Source: Cryptomeria japonica
Taxonomy: Eukaryota; Streptophyta; Pinopsida; Cupressales; Cupressaceae
Length of the DNA: 64,000 bases
Reading direction: 5' to 3'
Assembly: GCF_030272615.1 (NCBI RefSeq)
Contig: NC_081414.1
Coordinates: 770,417,653 to 770,481,652, forward strand
Shown here: one piece after another, positions 50,701 through 61,602 of the stretch
Layout: each line of letters begins with the position of its first letter
How positions within the stretch are numbered: position 1 is the first letter of the stretch
The notes under the pieces: model-generated
Databases searched by the model: none
The model's input: only the letters and a program-made list of their open reading frames with translations
What the model was told of the DNA's origin: nothing
Position numbers and translations under genes: made by a program

Positions 50701-51046
50701 TCTTGCACGCTTTCATATGGCTGATTGTAAGCCTGCACCGACTCCCTTTCTTTCAAGAGTCAAACTTGAGGCTCGATGTTCTTCTCCACTAGTTGATGCC
50801 ACATTATAGGGTTAGCTTGGGGGTAGTCTCATTTACTTGACTCACACATGCCCTGATATTTCATTTGCGGTTGGCATGGTCTCTCGCTTCAAGCAGGAAC
50901 CACATGAGCTTCATTGGAAAGCCGCCAAACGCATCCTTCACTACATCCAGGGTACACGTCACTATGGGATTCACTATGCTGCAAGAACAAGACTTCACTT
51001 GGTTGGTTACATAGACTCCGATTAGGCTAGTGATCTTGATGTTTGT
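50701..51046 (+). pseudogene. RNase H start of copia element A, truncated
   Basis: KPAPTPFLSRV, then after two stops LTHTCPDISFAVGMVSRF, then AAKRILHYIQGTRHYGI and YIDSD followed by TAG, where tryptophan is expected. The domain ends abruptly at about 51046; only its first acidic residue is present. Confidence 0.88.
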
Positions 51047-52224
51047 CAATGATTTCAACACTAACTACTTTGGTTGTTTACCGATATCTGATTGGTCCCA
51101 GTAGGATGATTGGTTTCTGGTTGGTAAGATCATGTTGATCCTATATGCTCTAGTATGCTTTGGTCTTTGGAATTGGTTTGGATTGTTTATTCATGTGTTC
51201 CTTATGTGTATCACATTCATTCAATTTAGGATTTGATGATCTGGAAGCTATCACTTGTTCTAGTAAGCCTTTTAGTTATCGATAAGGGTTTTACCAACAA
51301 AGCTTTGTTGAAGATTGTTTGATATTATGCATAAGTGGTGTTGGTGTTGCTTATAGAAGGTTATCTAGATGCTAATGGTTATCATGTTCATGTTCCAGTT
51401 GTTCGTGGTGTTTCATTCAGCATATGGCAACTTATTATAGGTCTGGGGGTTATTCTACTAGGTTATCGAGCAGTTTATGTAACATGTGGGTTGATGCTCT
51501 TGATACGTTACTGGTTGGATTCATTGATTGGGTTATGTTGTTTCGATCTTAGGGCAATTTTGTTGCTCATTAGATTGCGGGTGTAAAATAAATTTATTGT
51601 ATTAGCTTTTAGGTGGCTGACCTAATTGTTTAGGTCCCGAGTTGGTATAAATATGATGTAAGATCTCTTTGTAGATAGATGATATCATGTATGTATATGG
51701 GTTATGGGATTATTTGTATGTGAACAATGTTGTAATCATATGCAGAGGTTTTGGTTAGTCATAGGTGATTAAATTGGGTTTGCGGAAGAGGTTTAAGGCC
51801 TCTGGTATTGAGCTTAACCAGAACTATACTCAGGCATGGGAGATGCTATACTTGTAGTTCAAACTTCATTCTAGATTGTTGTCTGATGTTTTCTGTAATC
51901 AGTGACACTTCTTTTGTGATGAGTAGTGTGCTCTAGGTTGTTGGCCTTCCTGCATGTGCAGGCCCCTTATTATAATATTTATTCATCTGATCAGTGGATA
52001 GATATTGTGGGTCTCCAATCCCACCATGGTGTTTCCTCTTTGAGGTTTTCCATGTATAAATATGTGGTGTTATGGTATTCATCTTTGTGGTTGCATTGTT
52101 TCTTATTGGTATATGCTTTTATGTTGACCAGTTGTTGAGTTGTTGTATTAATAAGGTTAAATTTCTCCATTCCTATCTAGAATACTGATTCACCCCCTCC
52201 TCTTAGTGTTCTTGGATTCCAACA
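51047..52224 (+). repeat. LTR of element B, remainder
   Basis: It continues from 45399 and ends TTGGATTCCAACA. With the first part the LTR is about 1.2 kb. It aligns with LTR B2 from about 83 to 1211. The primer site after it makes it a 5' LTR. Confidence 0.88.
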
Positions 52225-52226
52225 AT

Positions 52227-52239
52227 TGGTATCAGATCC
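52227..52239 (+). other. Primer binding site of element B
   Basis: TGGTATCAGATCC, two bases after the LTR end, one mismatch from the iMet-complementary site. Confidence 0.85.
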
Positions 52240-52253
52240 TGGTGCCTTGGAGT

Positions 52254-53333
52254 ATGTCTAATAGCTTGAGGAAGATCCTGTATCTGGAATCTATGGAGAT
52301 AAGTTTAAGGAAGGAACTTCAAGTAGCACTTGAAGACTATGATGTTGAAAGGTTGAGGAATATGAAGAAGCAAGATGAGTTGAGATATACAAAGGAATTC
52401 ATTCTTATCCTACAAGAGAGGTTGTCATCTATTCAAGCTAAAAGGAAGGAACTTTTACAAAATCAGGATGATGAAGAGAAGGATGCCCTTAAGGAATAAT
52501 GTCAGAAGTTGAGTCAGGAGAATGTTGTTATGAATAATGAAATGCAAGCCCTAACTATGAGGATGTCCAAGGAGATTGAAGACCAAAAGAAGGATGAAGA
52601 AAATATTGCTATATCTCTGAAAGATAGATTTGAGGAATGCATTAGGTTGGCACATGAGAATGATGTGTTGAGAACTGAATTGGTGAAATCACAGAACAAT
52701 GAGCAAGAGTTGGAAAGAATGGTAATAGTCCTAAGAGGAGATCTAGATGCTGTAAATGAATACAAGGACAATCTCAAGGTTAGTTCTTCTAATCTTGATG
52801 AATTATTGAAGGATCAAATGGACACCAGAGACACTAGAGGTCTTGGATTTGAGCATGGAGAAAGCTACAATACTGCAAATGAAGATAAGAGATCTGGTAT
52901 GCATGATGATCAGAAGATCAATCAGAATTAGAGGTTATCGGTAAGGCAACCAAATGCACATAAATTTAATGGTAGATGTTTTATTTGCAATAAATTTGGT
53001 TATATGGAAAGACATTGTAGAAATAGAGCAAATCAGAACTATAATTCTACTCCCAGTCAATGTTTCAAATGCAATAAGTATGGTCATAGGACAAAATATT
53101 GTAGAATAAATGTGAAATGTCATGCATGTGCAAAGTTTGGACATATGGCTAATCAATGCAGGTCAAGGAATGGTCAGGGTTATAGTAAGGCAATTCAGAA
53201 GAATAATGTCACTTGTTATGTATGAAACAAAGTAGGACATATTACTAAATTTTGCAGAAGCAAGAACCTACCAGAAGGAAGTGATAAATCTAGTGAGAAG
53301 GGAAAGAAGAAGGTTGATGACATTCTAAAGGAG
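52254..53333 (+). pseudogene. Gag of element B (coiled coil, four zinc knuckles), cut by J
   Basis: The ATG at 52254 gives MSNSLRKILYLE and then about 200 residues of coiled coil (E/K/L-rich, NNEQELERMVIVLRGDL). Four knuckles follow: CFICNKFGYMERHC (His replaced by Tyr), CFKCNKYGHRTKYC, CHACAKFGHMANQC and CYVxNKVGHITKFC (second Cys replaced by a stop). One frame with three stops. It is homologous to gag of element C. No copia capsid core precedes the helix, unlike D. Element J inserted after 53333. Confidence 0.88.
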
Positions 53334-54612
53334 TGGTCGCACCGACAAAAGGATATGAAAATCATAGTAAAACTTTTCTTGGGAATTGAGCATTCCAACA
53401 GGTGACCAATATCTCTCTCTGTAGATGTTCATTTATTTGTCAAACCAGGGGATGTATACTTTAAATGGCGCAGCAAAATATATGCACTAGGAACTCATTT
53501 TGATCAAATCTTAACAGAAATACATACTGGAAAGAAATTCTACTTACACTACAGGAAGGTAATGCAAAGCTCTTTAACTCAACTATGATTTGATTAAAAT
53601 AGAAATCATGATAACTACAACTGAAACACAAACTATGAACTGGCATTATGCTGCAGGAACAGGCACAGTGATGGATTCCTTGTGCTGCAGGAGCAATGTA
53701 AAGCTGAGTTTGTATAAAAACTTTAAAGATGAAAGCAAACTGAAGCTTAATAGGAAAGAACAACTAACTAACTAGCTACAAATACCTACTAAGTGGGCCC
53801 CCTTAGCAAGCATCTTCTGATTATGCAGATGCTAAACTCAGAACTTCATTGAACTTTATTCATGAAAACAGAATGATATACATTGTTTTGTTGATATGGA
53901 AACTAACAACAAACTCTATCTCTGGTTAAACAGATTCTGTCTTTCATTATCATATTGATTCTTACATGATATCTACTACTCTGATTCTATCTTATTCTCC
54001 CTTCTTCTCGCGCAGGAGGAGAACTTTATTTAAAAATAGGAGAGCAACTAACTAACTAACCCCATCAAAGAAAGACGTGGAAGTAAAATATATCCCCGAA
54101 TCAAGAAACAAACTTCATAAATGAATTTATGCTTTCAACCCGATCTAGAGAGAATCTAGTGCTCCACTCTTTGTCATTAAAATTCTTTCCCATGGTTTCG
54201 GTCAAAGAGTCTTCGCTGGAGCTTCCTCGAAGTCGTGCAGGAAATGGACTTTACTGCAAGGCCGAGATCAGCTATGCTTGACTCGATCGTTCTTCAACAA
54301 CCTGTGAAACAAAAGGTAACAGGCAACAGAAAAGGCGTATGGCACATACATGATATTTATTAATTAATCACACATTTTAAATCTACTTCATCATTCAAAA
54401 ACTGTATACGATATACCAGTCATTTTAGGGAGTCAACAGGGCAATAAATGCAATCAAGTCAACACAATGAGCTGCAGAAATATAAAAGTATCTTGCTACA
54501 GTATATCCCAAAAAGGTTTCAACAAAGTCTGAACATCCATGAAATAACAAAAGTAAAGGCATTTAAAAGTTTATCATAACATCCAAATTATGAGCATATT
54601 TTAAGCTCATCA
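53334..54612 (-). repeat. 3' LTR of element J
   Basis: 1279 bp, TGGTCGCACC to ...GCTCATCA in plus orientation. The first 600 bp are nearly identical to 63402-64000, with about 5 percent differences by eye. ORFs inside appear in both copies but are not conserved genes. Confidence 0.92.
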
Positions 54613-54626
54613 CTGCCCCCTACTTA
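54613..54626 (-). other. Polypurine tract of element J
   Basis: The minus strand reads TAAGTAGGGGGCAG, directly followed by the LTR start TGATGAGC. Confidence 0.85.
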
Positions 54627-54995
54627 GTCCAATGCTGGTCCTCTAGCATTAACTTTCCTAGTGGTTTCTCTGAAGTCGGTGGTTGCTACATGACTCTGAA
54701 ACGGATTTTTAAACTTGTAATAAAATCCTCTGAAATCCCGACATTTTTCATACCTTTGGTCTTCTAATTCATTGTTAAGATTTGTAGCCTAGTGAAGATA
54801 AAGTGGCCACATTAGCATAGGGAGTCTGAATGTCAGCGGCAACCATAGTTCAAATCTTGTTTGAAGTCCCAATTGAATATATCTGCTGGTTCATTTGAGA
54901 GCTACTGTGAAATTTAGGGGACCATGTGGTTCTGACTTTCTTAACCCAACAGTTAATCTCTCCCATCTTTTCTCACTTCTGGTGAATGCCAATTT

Positions 54996-57110
54996 CTAAA
55001 ATGAATATTGTTGTGCCTGGAATTCATCATATACTTGTTTTCTGATATCAAATATTTTCTCTCTTGCTGAAACATTATTAATACCATATGTCAAAGTAAA
55101 CCAATCTTTCAACATCGCATGGGGGTTTGAACTTTGAGAATGTAATGGAACAGGCTCTGTTTTCTCAGCTTCCTCATATGTTTCCCACTGCCTGTCATAA
55201 TTCGCCTCATTTGCTACCCATGACATAAATGCTCCCAAATGAATATCACCAATATATAGAAAAGGATTCCATTCTGTTTCAAATGGTATTAAAAAGCCAT
55301 GCAAATAGAATTCACAGAGAGAATTCCTTAACCAGTTAGGGGCTGTCTGGTATGCTTCATAGAATTCCTTGGCAATATGAATTATAGGATCTTGGTTTCT
55401 AGAAATTCTCATCAATTGGAACCATAAAAATTGTTCTTTAAGGCACAAAGCGTAAACTCTGGGTGGTGGTCTACATTCCATAATCTGACCAGTTACTTTT
55501 AACATTTCGTCTATTTTTGCTTTCAACTCAGCAATTTTTTGCTTCTGACTTTCAATTTTCTTTTTCAATTTCTTCTTTTCTATTTCCCATAGACTTTGTT
55601 GCATGTTAGTCTGGGCTATGTATCAAAAAGTTAGGGTTTGTAGTGTAACTATTTCTCAATTAGCTTTAACATATTCTCGAAACTCCATTAAAAACGTTCT
55701 CTTATACACAACAATGGCTTTACAAATTGCAGGATGAAATACAACTTCACTAGGCACATTCAATTGTTCAGTTTGTTCTTGCTCTTGCTACAAGATAAAT
55801 TCTTTTTGTTGCTACAGTGGAGAAGTCTGTGCTTCCTCTGAAAATTGCATAGCAGCAGTAGCCAAACCATCAAGATTTGGTAACCCTTTCTCATTATGCC
55901 CTGTTTCTCTTGTCTCAACTTGTTCCTCTTCAGGAATGAACGAACTTTGGGTAGCATTCTCGGAAACATTCTAAGAAACATTAAATTCAGACTCAACAGA
56001 CCCTTCTGAAATTACAATCACCTCTAGTTGCGGTGAAGCAGGGAAGGTCTTAGATTGTTTCCTTGCGGAAACCCTTCTTGGCACTGATGCGGCTGCAGGA
56101 GGTGTTCCGGTAGCTTTCCTCTTCCTTGTTTGTTCAGAGGGTTTTGCCCTACCAGAGGATGATGGTGAACTAGTAATAGCAACAGGTGTTGCTGTAGAAG
56201 AAACAGCTGTAGGGGAAGGTGTTGCAAGAGAAGGGCATTGCCTTTTCTGAGAACGAGGGTCAGATTTTGGGGACCCTTCTGCCTTTGTTTTTCCCTTCTC
56301 TCTCCTAGTGGCAGACCTAGTTTGTACCTTAGTAGAGGATTCAGGTGCGAAAGCTGCAGGACTAGGTGCTACAGGAGTAGATGACCCTTGCCCTGTTTTA
56401 CTGGTAGATGCATTTTCTTTCTTCTTTTTCTGAGGCCGTGGGGTAAGTACCCTAGGGGGTTGTGGAATTTGCAAACTCTTTTGGGCAACAAATTGTTGCC
56501 AAGAGAGAGGTGAGATATCCCTCAAAGAGCGTTCAATCAGTAATTTAATAAGGCCATGATGAGCGACAGAATTATCTTTCCCCTGTTGAGTTTCATGGGC
56601 ACTTTGTTCTAAAAATTTTAATAAGAAATTCGGAACATTTATAACTAACCCATGCCTCATATGGCTCAATAATTTAAAATGATGAGAATGTAGATAGGAA
56701 AAATGGCCTTCATAGGTCAAATACCTGAATATGTAAGTAGCATACTCTGAATAAGAAGGAGGCAATGATACGTGCTTGCATCCCTACTTGGAGACTTCCA
56801 GAGGTCCATCAGTAGGCATTGAAAACTTAGCCCTTGCAACTGCAGCATCTGAAGAAAAGTTTTCTCCAACAGCTGGAAGCCCAGTTACTTCAGCAATTCT
56901 ATTTTCAGTTGCAACAACCGTTAGACCCTATACGGTGGCTTCCCCTTAAGAAAGGGTTCTCAAAAATTCTCCAACAACCTCCTCATCAAAATCATTTAAG
57001 CTCAAGAAATAATTTAACCATCCACAGAAGCTGAATGTGTGGACTGTTTGCAGATTTTGCAATAACATTTCATGAGTTACAGGCTCATGTCGCACCAACT
57101 GACCACCCAT
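54996..57110 (-). pseudogene. Extra 3' ORF of element J, accessory protein
   Basis: A single frame of about 705 codons from ATG 57110 to 54996, with about eight stops (for example 56946, 56928, 56784) and no shift. The N-terminal 200 residues hold FSFCGWLNYFLSLNDFDEEV, ENRIAEVTGLPAVGENF, then YIFRYLTYEGHFSYLHSHHF and LLSHMRHGLVINVPNFLL. The middle (56470-56040) is S/T/P/K-rich with KKKK and RRVSARKQSK runs. A coiled coil (LWEIEKKKLKKKIESQKQK) precedes a tryptophan-rich C-terminal part (PNWLRNSLCEFYLHGFLIPF). Athila-group elements often carry an ORF in this position, sometimes called env-like. No signal peptide or clear membrane helix is visible here, so an envelope role is not supported. Confidence 0.75.
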
Positions 57111-57770
57111 GTTTGTAGTTTTCCTTTAGCTAAACTCAATTCCTTGCTGAAGATTCAAATTCTCTGCTTCCCTTTCTGCTCTTGTTTTTCCTCTTTCGTG
57201 TCGTCACATTTCTTTCTTTCTTTTCCAAAAATGAACTTTTTAAACAAGTAGTCTTAATCATGATTACGCAATAAAGGACATGCCATCATAGTTGGAAAGT
57301 ACCAGAAAAGTATTAAAGAAAGATTATTTTACAGTTATGGCAGTGGCGAAAAGATAGGTTTTAAAAGATGGATTACCCCGCCCCCTACTTAAAGTATGAC
57401 ATGTGTCCTCACATATCATAAAGAACAGGTAGAGATTCAGGTAATAATTACTGGTACATACATAGCAGTAAATGAATAGAATGAAATAAATCAAATATGC
57501 GATAAGAAAAGATATGGCGTACTTTTGATAATTGCACGTACGTGTGAAAAAAGATGGCGACATCTGCATGGATTGACAAGTGGAAAAGATATCTTAATTA
57601 AGGTTGATGCGGATGGATGGTGTGGATGGGTGAGATGGGCGGATGAAATGAACAAATGAAATGGATGGATGAAAGTTAAAGAAGTGAAATAGGGGCGATA
57701 AATGAGAATGGAGAAAAAGGGGTTTCCTTTTTTTAAAAAAAACCTTTATTATGGGCATGCTTTTTGAAAA
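57111..57770. other. Spacer between integrase and extra ORF of element J
   Basis: 660 bp without a frame. It contains a second copy of the polypurine-like word (plus strand gccccctactta at 57380-57391, the same 12 bases as at 54615-54626) and 'gatggatg' repeats near 57600-57670. Confidence 0.65.
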
Positions 57771-59042
57771 TTATGGTAACGTTGTAGGAAAAAGGCTAAA
57801 GCCTTCGGCTGCAGGAAGAGTAGTGGGAGGAACCTGAACGAACTGCTGCATGAATTCTTTCTTGGAGACTGGTTTGTGGTACAACCGGAGTCGGTGGCCA
57901 TTCACTAGCAATTTGAAGCGGACTAGGTCTATTGTTACCAGCTGTACAGCTTCATTGTCAAACACATTTTCAACTTCATAGAGGCCAAGCCAGCGTGTTG
58001 TGAGCTTACCTTGGTTTTCTTGATATCTGGAATCATATAACAGAGCCCAATCTCTAGTAGAAAATTTCTTGGTTTTGATGTGTTGATCATGCCATTTCTT
58101 CCTTTGTTGTTGGATTGTTTTTGTATGCTGTAGGGCGGCTTTTCTCATTTCATCTAAAACATTTAGCTATAGGAGACGGTCCTTCTGTGCTTCAAATATG
58201 TCTATATTGAGTTCAAGAGCTGTCCTCAAAGTTTTGTGTTCAAATTCTATGGGTAACATGGTTTTTTTCTCATAAAGCAGCTCAAAAAGTATAAACCCAG
58301 GTGTTGTTTTCCATGTAGTTCTGTAAGTCCAAACTACTTCAGGAAGTCTATTGCTCCAATCTTTTCTATGGATCTGCACTGTCTTTGTGAGGATCACCTC
58401 AATTTCTCTGTTTGTTACCTCTGCCTGACCATTGGCTTGAGGGTGATAAGAGCTGGACTTCCTATATTTGATTTTATAATCATTCATTAGTGCAGTGATC
58501 AGATTAAACGTAAACTGAGCTCCTTGATCAGTTACAAGCTCTCTGGGAACCCCAAATCTTGTGAAAATTTGTTCATACAGAAACTCAGCAACTTTGTTAT
58601 CTCGGGCATGAGTCATAGCTGTTACCTCGACCCATTTTGGTACATAGTCCGTGCAAACTAGAATGTATGACTTTCCATTTGATGGTGGATCAATTGGCCC
58701 TACAAAATCCATGCCCCATTTATCAAAAGGGGTGACTATTATCTACGGATATAGTAGCATTTCATCAGACTTAGTTAGTCTTCCCATACGCTGGCATCTG
58801 TCACATTTTCTTGTATAGGCCACAACATCCTTATGTAATGTTGGCCAGTAGTACCCTATTGTAAGAACTTTCATTGATGTTATTTTTGCTGCAAAATGTC
58901 CTCCACGTGGTTCATCATGGCAAGCATGCAATATGTCATAAGTTTCATCTTCTCTTACACATCTTCGCATTACTTGATTAGGTCCAGTATAAAACAAACT
59001 ATTTGCAATCCAGGAAAAGTTAAAACTTTTCTCTATTAACAA
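57771..59042 (-). pseudogene. Integrase of element J
   Basis: The zinc-binding part has HACHDEPRGGHF and CDRCQRMG. The catalytic core shows CTDYVPKWVEV, LVTDQGAQF and NGQAEVTNREIEVIL, giving D, D and E. FELLYEKKTMLPIEFEH is the GKPLVYG-like landmark of the core end. The C-terminal domain (57771-58148) has RDWALLYDSRYQ, GKLTTRWLGLYEV and NGHRLRLYH. Only two stops (58743 and 58167) interrupt one frame. No chromodomain follows. Confidence 0.92.
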
Positions 59043-59111
59043 TTTCTTTTCTTTTGGAGAAAAGTGGTCTGGTATTCTGTTTGCTGCTAGATAATTGGCA
59101 ATGTCTGCATA

Positions 59112-60430
59112 CTAGGGTATATGTGTAGTGATGGAAAAGAAGTGTTCATCTAGGAACCTATCATCAATGATCTCATATTCAACAGGTGCAGCTAATTGAA
59201 GTCTTGATAAAAAGTCAGCTACAATATTAGCTCTCCCTGGTTTGTCAATTATGGAAATGTCAAACTCTTCTAACAATAGGAGCCAACGTGCCAACGTGCC
59301 AACCTACCAGAGATGGCAGGTTTGTTCATCAGATACTTAATTGCTGCTTGGTCAGTATGGATGAATATCTGATAACCTGTGACATAATGCCTAAATTTAT
59401 TCAAAGCATATACTACTGCAAGCAACTCCTTTTCTGTGACAGTATAGTTGAGCTCAGGACCTTGAAGGTTCTTGCTGATAAAGTAAATAGCATGTTCAAC
59501 TGAATTTTCTTTTTGATTCAAAACTGCTCCATGCCAAAGTTAGAAGCATTAGCATGTATGTGAAAAGGCAAATTCCATTTTGGACCTTGAAGAATAGGGG
59601 CTTTAATAAGCAAGTCCTTTAATTATAGGAAAGATTTTTCACAGGCCTCTGTCTACTCAAATTGGGAATTCTTTGTTAACAAAGCATAAAATGGACTGAC
59701 AATTTTACGAAAGTCTTTTATAAACCTTCTATAATACCCTGCATGACCAAGAAAACTTCTGACATCTTTCTGTTTTGCAGGAGTTTGTAAATTTTGAATT
59801 ACTTCAATTTTAGCAGAGTCGACCTGAATTCCATTCTTTGAAATATGATGACCTAGAACAATACCTTCTTCCATCATTAGAAAACACTTCTCACTGTTTA
59901 AAGATAAATTTTGCTCTCTACACCTTTTCAATACTTTTTCTAAATTTACCAGTGCTTCTTCAAATGTGACTCCATCGGCAGTGAAATCATCCATGTAAAT
60001 CTTTATACATTCATGAGATATATCAGCAAAGATACTAATTACTGCTCTTTGAAATGTTGCTAGCGCATTGCATAGGCCAAAAGGCAAGACCGAATAAGAA
60101 AATGTTCCTCATGGACAGGTAAAAGTGGTCTTATCTTGATCTTCAGGGGCGATTTTTATCTAATTGTACCCACTGTAACCATCCAAAAAGGAAAAATATC
60201 TTTTGCCAGATAGTGAGTCTAGTACTTGATCTACAAAAGGTAGTGGAAAGTGATATTTTTTAGTGGCACTGTTCAATTCTCTGTAATCTACACATACTCT
60301 CCATTTTCCACCTTTCTTGGGGACAATGACTAAGGGAGAAACCTATCGTCTGTCAGAGATTGGATAAATAAAACCAGCATCAAGCAACTTTTGAAGCTCA
60401 CTTTTAACTATTTCTCTAAGTGTTGGATTT
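59112..60430 (-). pseudogene. Reverse transcriptase and RNase H of element J
   Basis: RT motifs: KKGGKWRVCVDYRELN near 60300, FSFLDGYSGYN, LPFGLCNALATFQR and catalytic YMDD (59986-59997). Then GIVLGHHISKNGIQVD, and VRSFLGHAGYYRRFIKDF in the connection. RNase H has ELNYTVTEKELLAVVYALNKFRHYVTGY and HTDQAAIKYLMNKP. Frame changes occur near 59540 and at 59282-59305, where the 8-mer gccaacgt is tandemly repeated. Several stops, including one near 60165 after SGYN. Confidence 0.92.
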
Positions 60431-61500
60431 ACTCTTCTTTGAGGTTGTCTAATTAGTGAACAATCTTCTTTGATATATATCCTATGAGTACAAACTCGGG
60501 GATCTATTCCTTGCATGTTCCCATATTCCCATACAAAAGCTTTATGCTATTCTTGTAGCATTTTTAATAGGTCAGCCTGTTGAGACTGTGACAGCTTGTT
60601 ATTGATATTCAAACAATGACCTTGAGACAATTCTATCCGCTCCGTGAGATTACTCATAGAGTCTACAGGTAATGTTTGTACCTCTTGTGGAAGCAAATTA
60701 TGAAAAATCACTGAAAGTTTAGGCAGTGAACTTTCAGAATCTGGTTGCTGCAGGAAACATTGTAAATGAGTACCATTTGGACCAGATGAACTACTTGTAT
60801 CAGAGTTGTACTGTAGAATTTGAAACAGTAAGGCATCTTCACTCTGAAGTTGTGAGAATGGGTCATTTTGAATCATCATTAATTGAGCCAAAGAATTGGC
60901 TTCTTCAATTTCCTCCCCCACATTTGGTCAAACAAGTTGGGACAAATCTGGCTGAGGTCTAGCAGGCAGATACAGAGCCAATTTCTTTGCGGATTGTCCA
61001 TCAGAAATGGTCATATCTCTAGAACAACATCCTATAAAAGCATCAGCAGTTGCTAACCATGGTCTACCAAGAATAACTGAATACCCTCCTAAAGTTGCCT
61101 TAACTGATAATATTGTGAAATCAACAGGATACTCCCAAGATTCAAGAATGACAATTACATCTTCTACTATCCCATCAGGTTTAACTGTGGAGCTGTCTGC
61201 AAGCTGTAGAACTGTGGGTGTAGACCTAATGTTTGAAATGTTCAGGGAGTCCATAGGATGCTTTGTCATGACATTAATGGCAGCACTTAAATCAATCAAA
61301 ACATTTTTTACAACTTGGCCATTTACATTTATCTGCACTACAGGACTTCCAGGGTCAATATACTTTGGAATAACTATATTTCCCAACATTATATCAGCCA
61401 ATTTCCCTAATACATGAATTGTTTGAGGGTTCTTTTTCTTTTGTCCAGGCTTCTTCAAACAGGCTTCTTTAATAGCTTTTCCAAAAATAGGAATATCTTT
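60431..61500 (-). pseudogene. Aspartic protease and linker of element J
   Basis: The active site reads VLIDLSAAINVM near 61290. D-L-S-A takes the place of D-S/T-G-A, and a D-L-G-A variant is common in the Athila-type group. The sequence GGYSVILGRPWLATADAFIG follows. The linker (60547-60921) is Q/S/L-rich without known motifs. Same frame as RT. Confidence 0.85.
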
Positions 61501-61602
61501 AATGGCCTGAAATAAAGGAATTTAAATCTGTACATTTTTGAGTTGATCCATAATGTCAAAAGTGAGTTGTTCCATGGGTTTATATGCAGTACTTTGCAAC
61601 TT

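Larger units (their letters stand above)
45400..51046 (+). mobile_element. Ty1/copia element A, 3' end missing
   Basis: It has a 5' LTR, primer site, long leader and a gag-pol with all copia domains in copia order (protease, integrase, RT, RNase H). The sequence stops inside RNase H (after YIDSD, a stop, then AS) and passes straight into LTR B at 51047. The rest of RNase H, the 3' LTR and the second target-site copy are missing. Confidence 0.9.
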
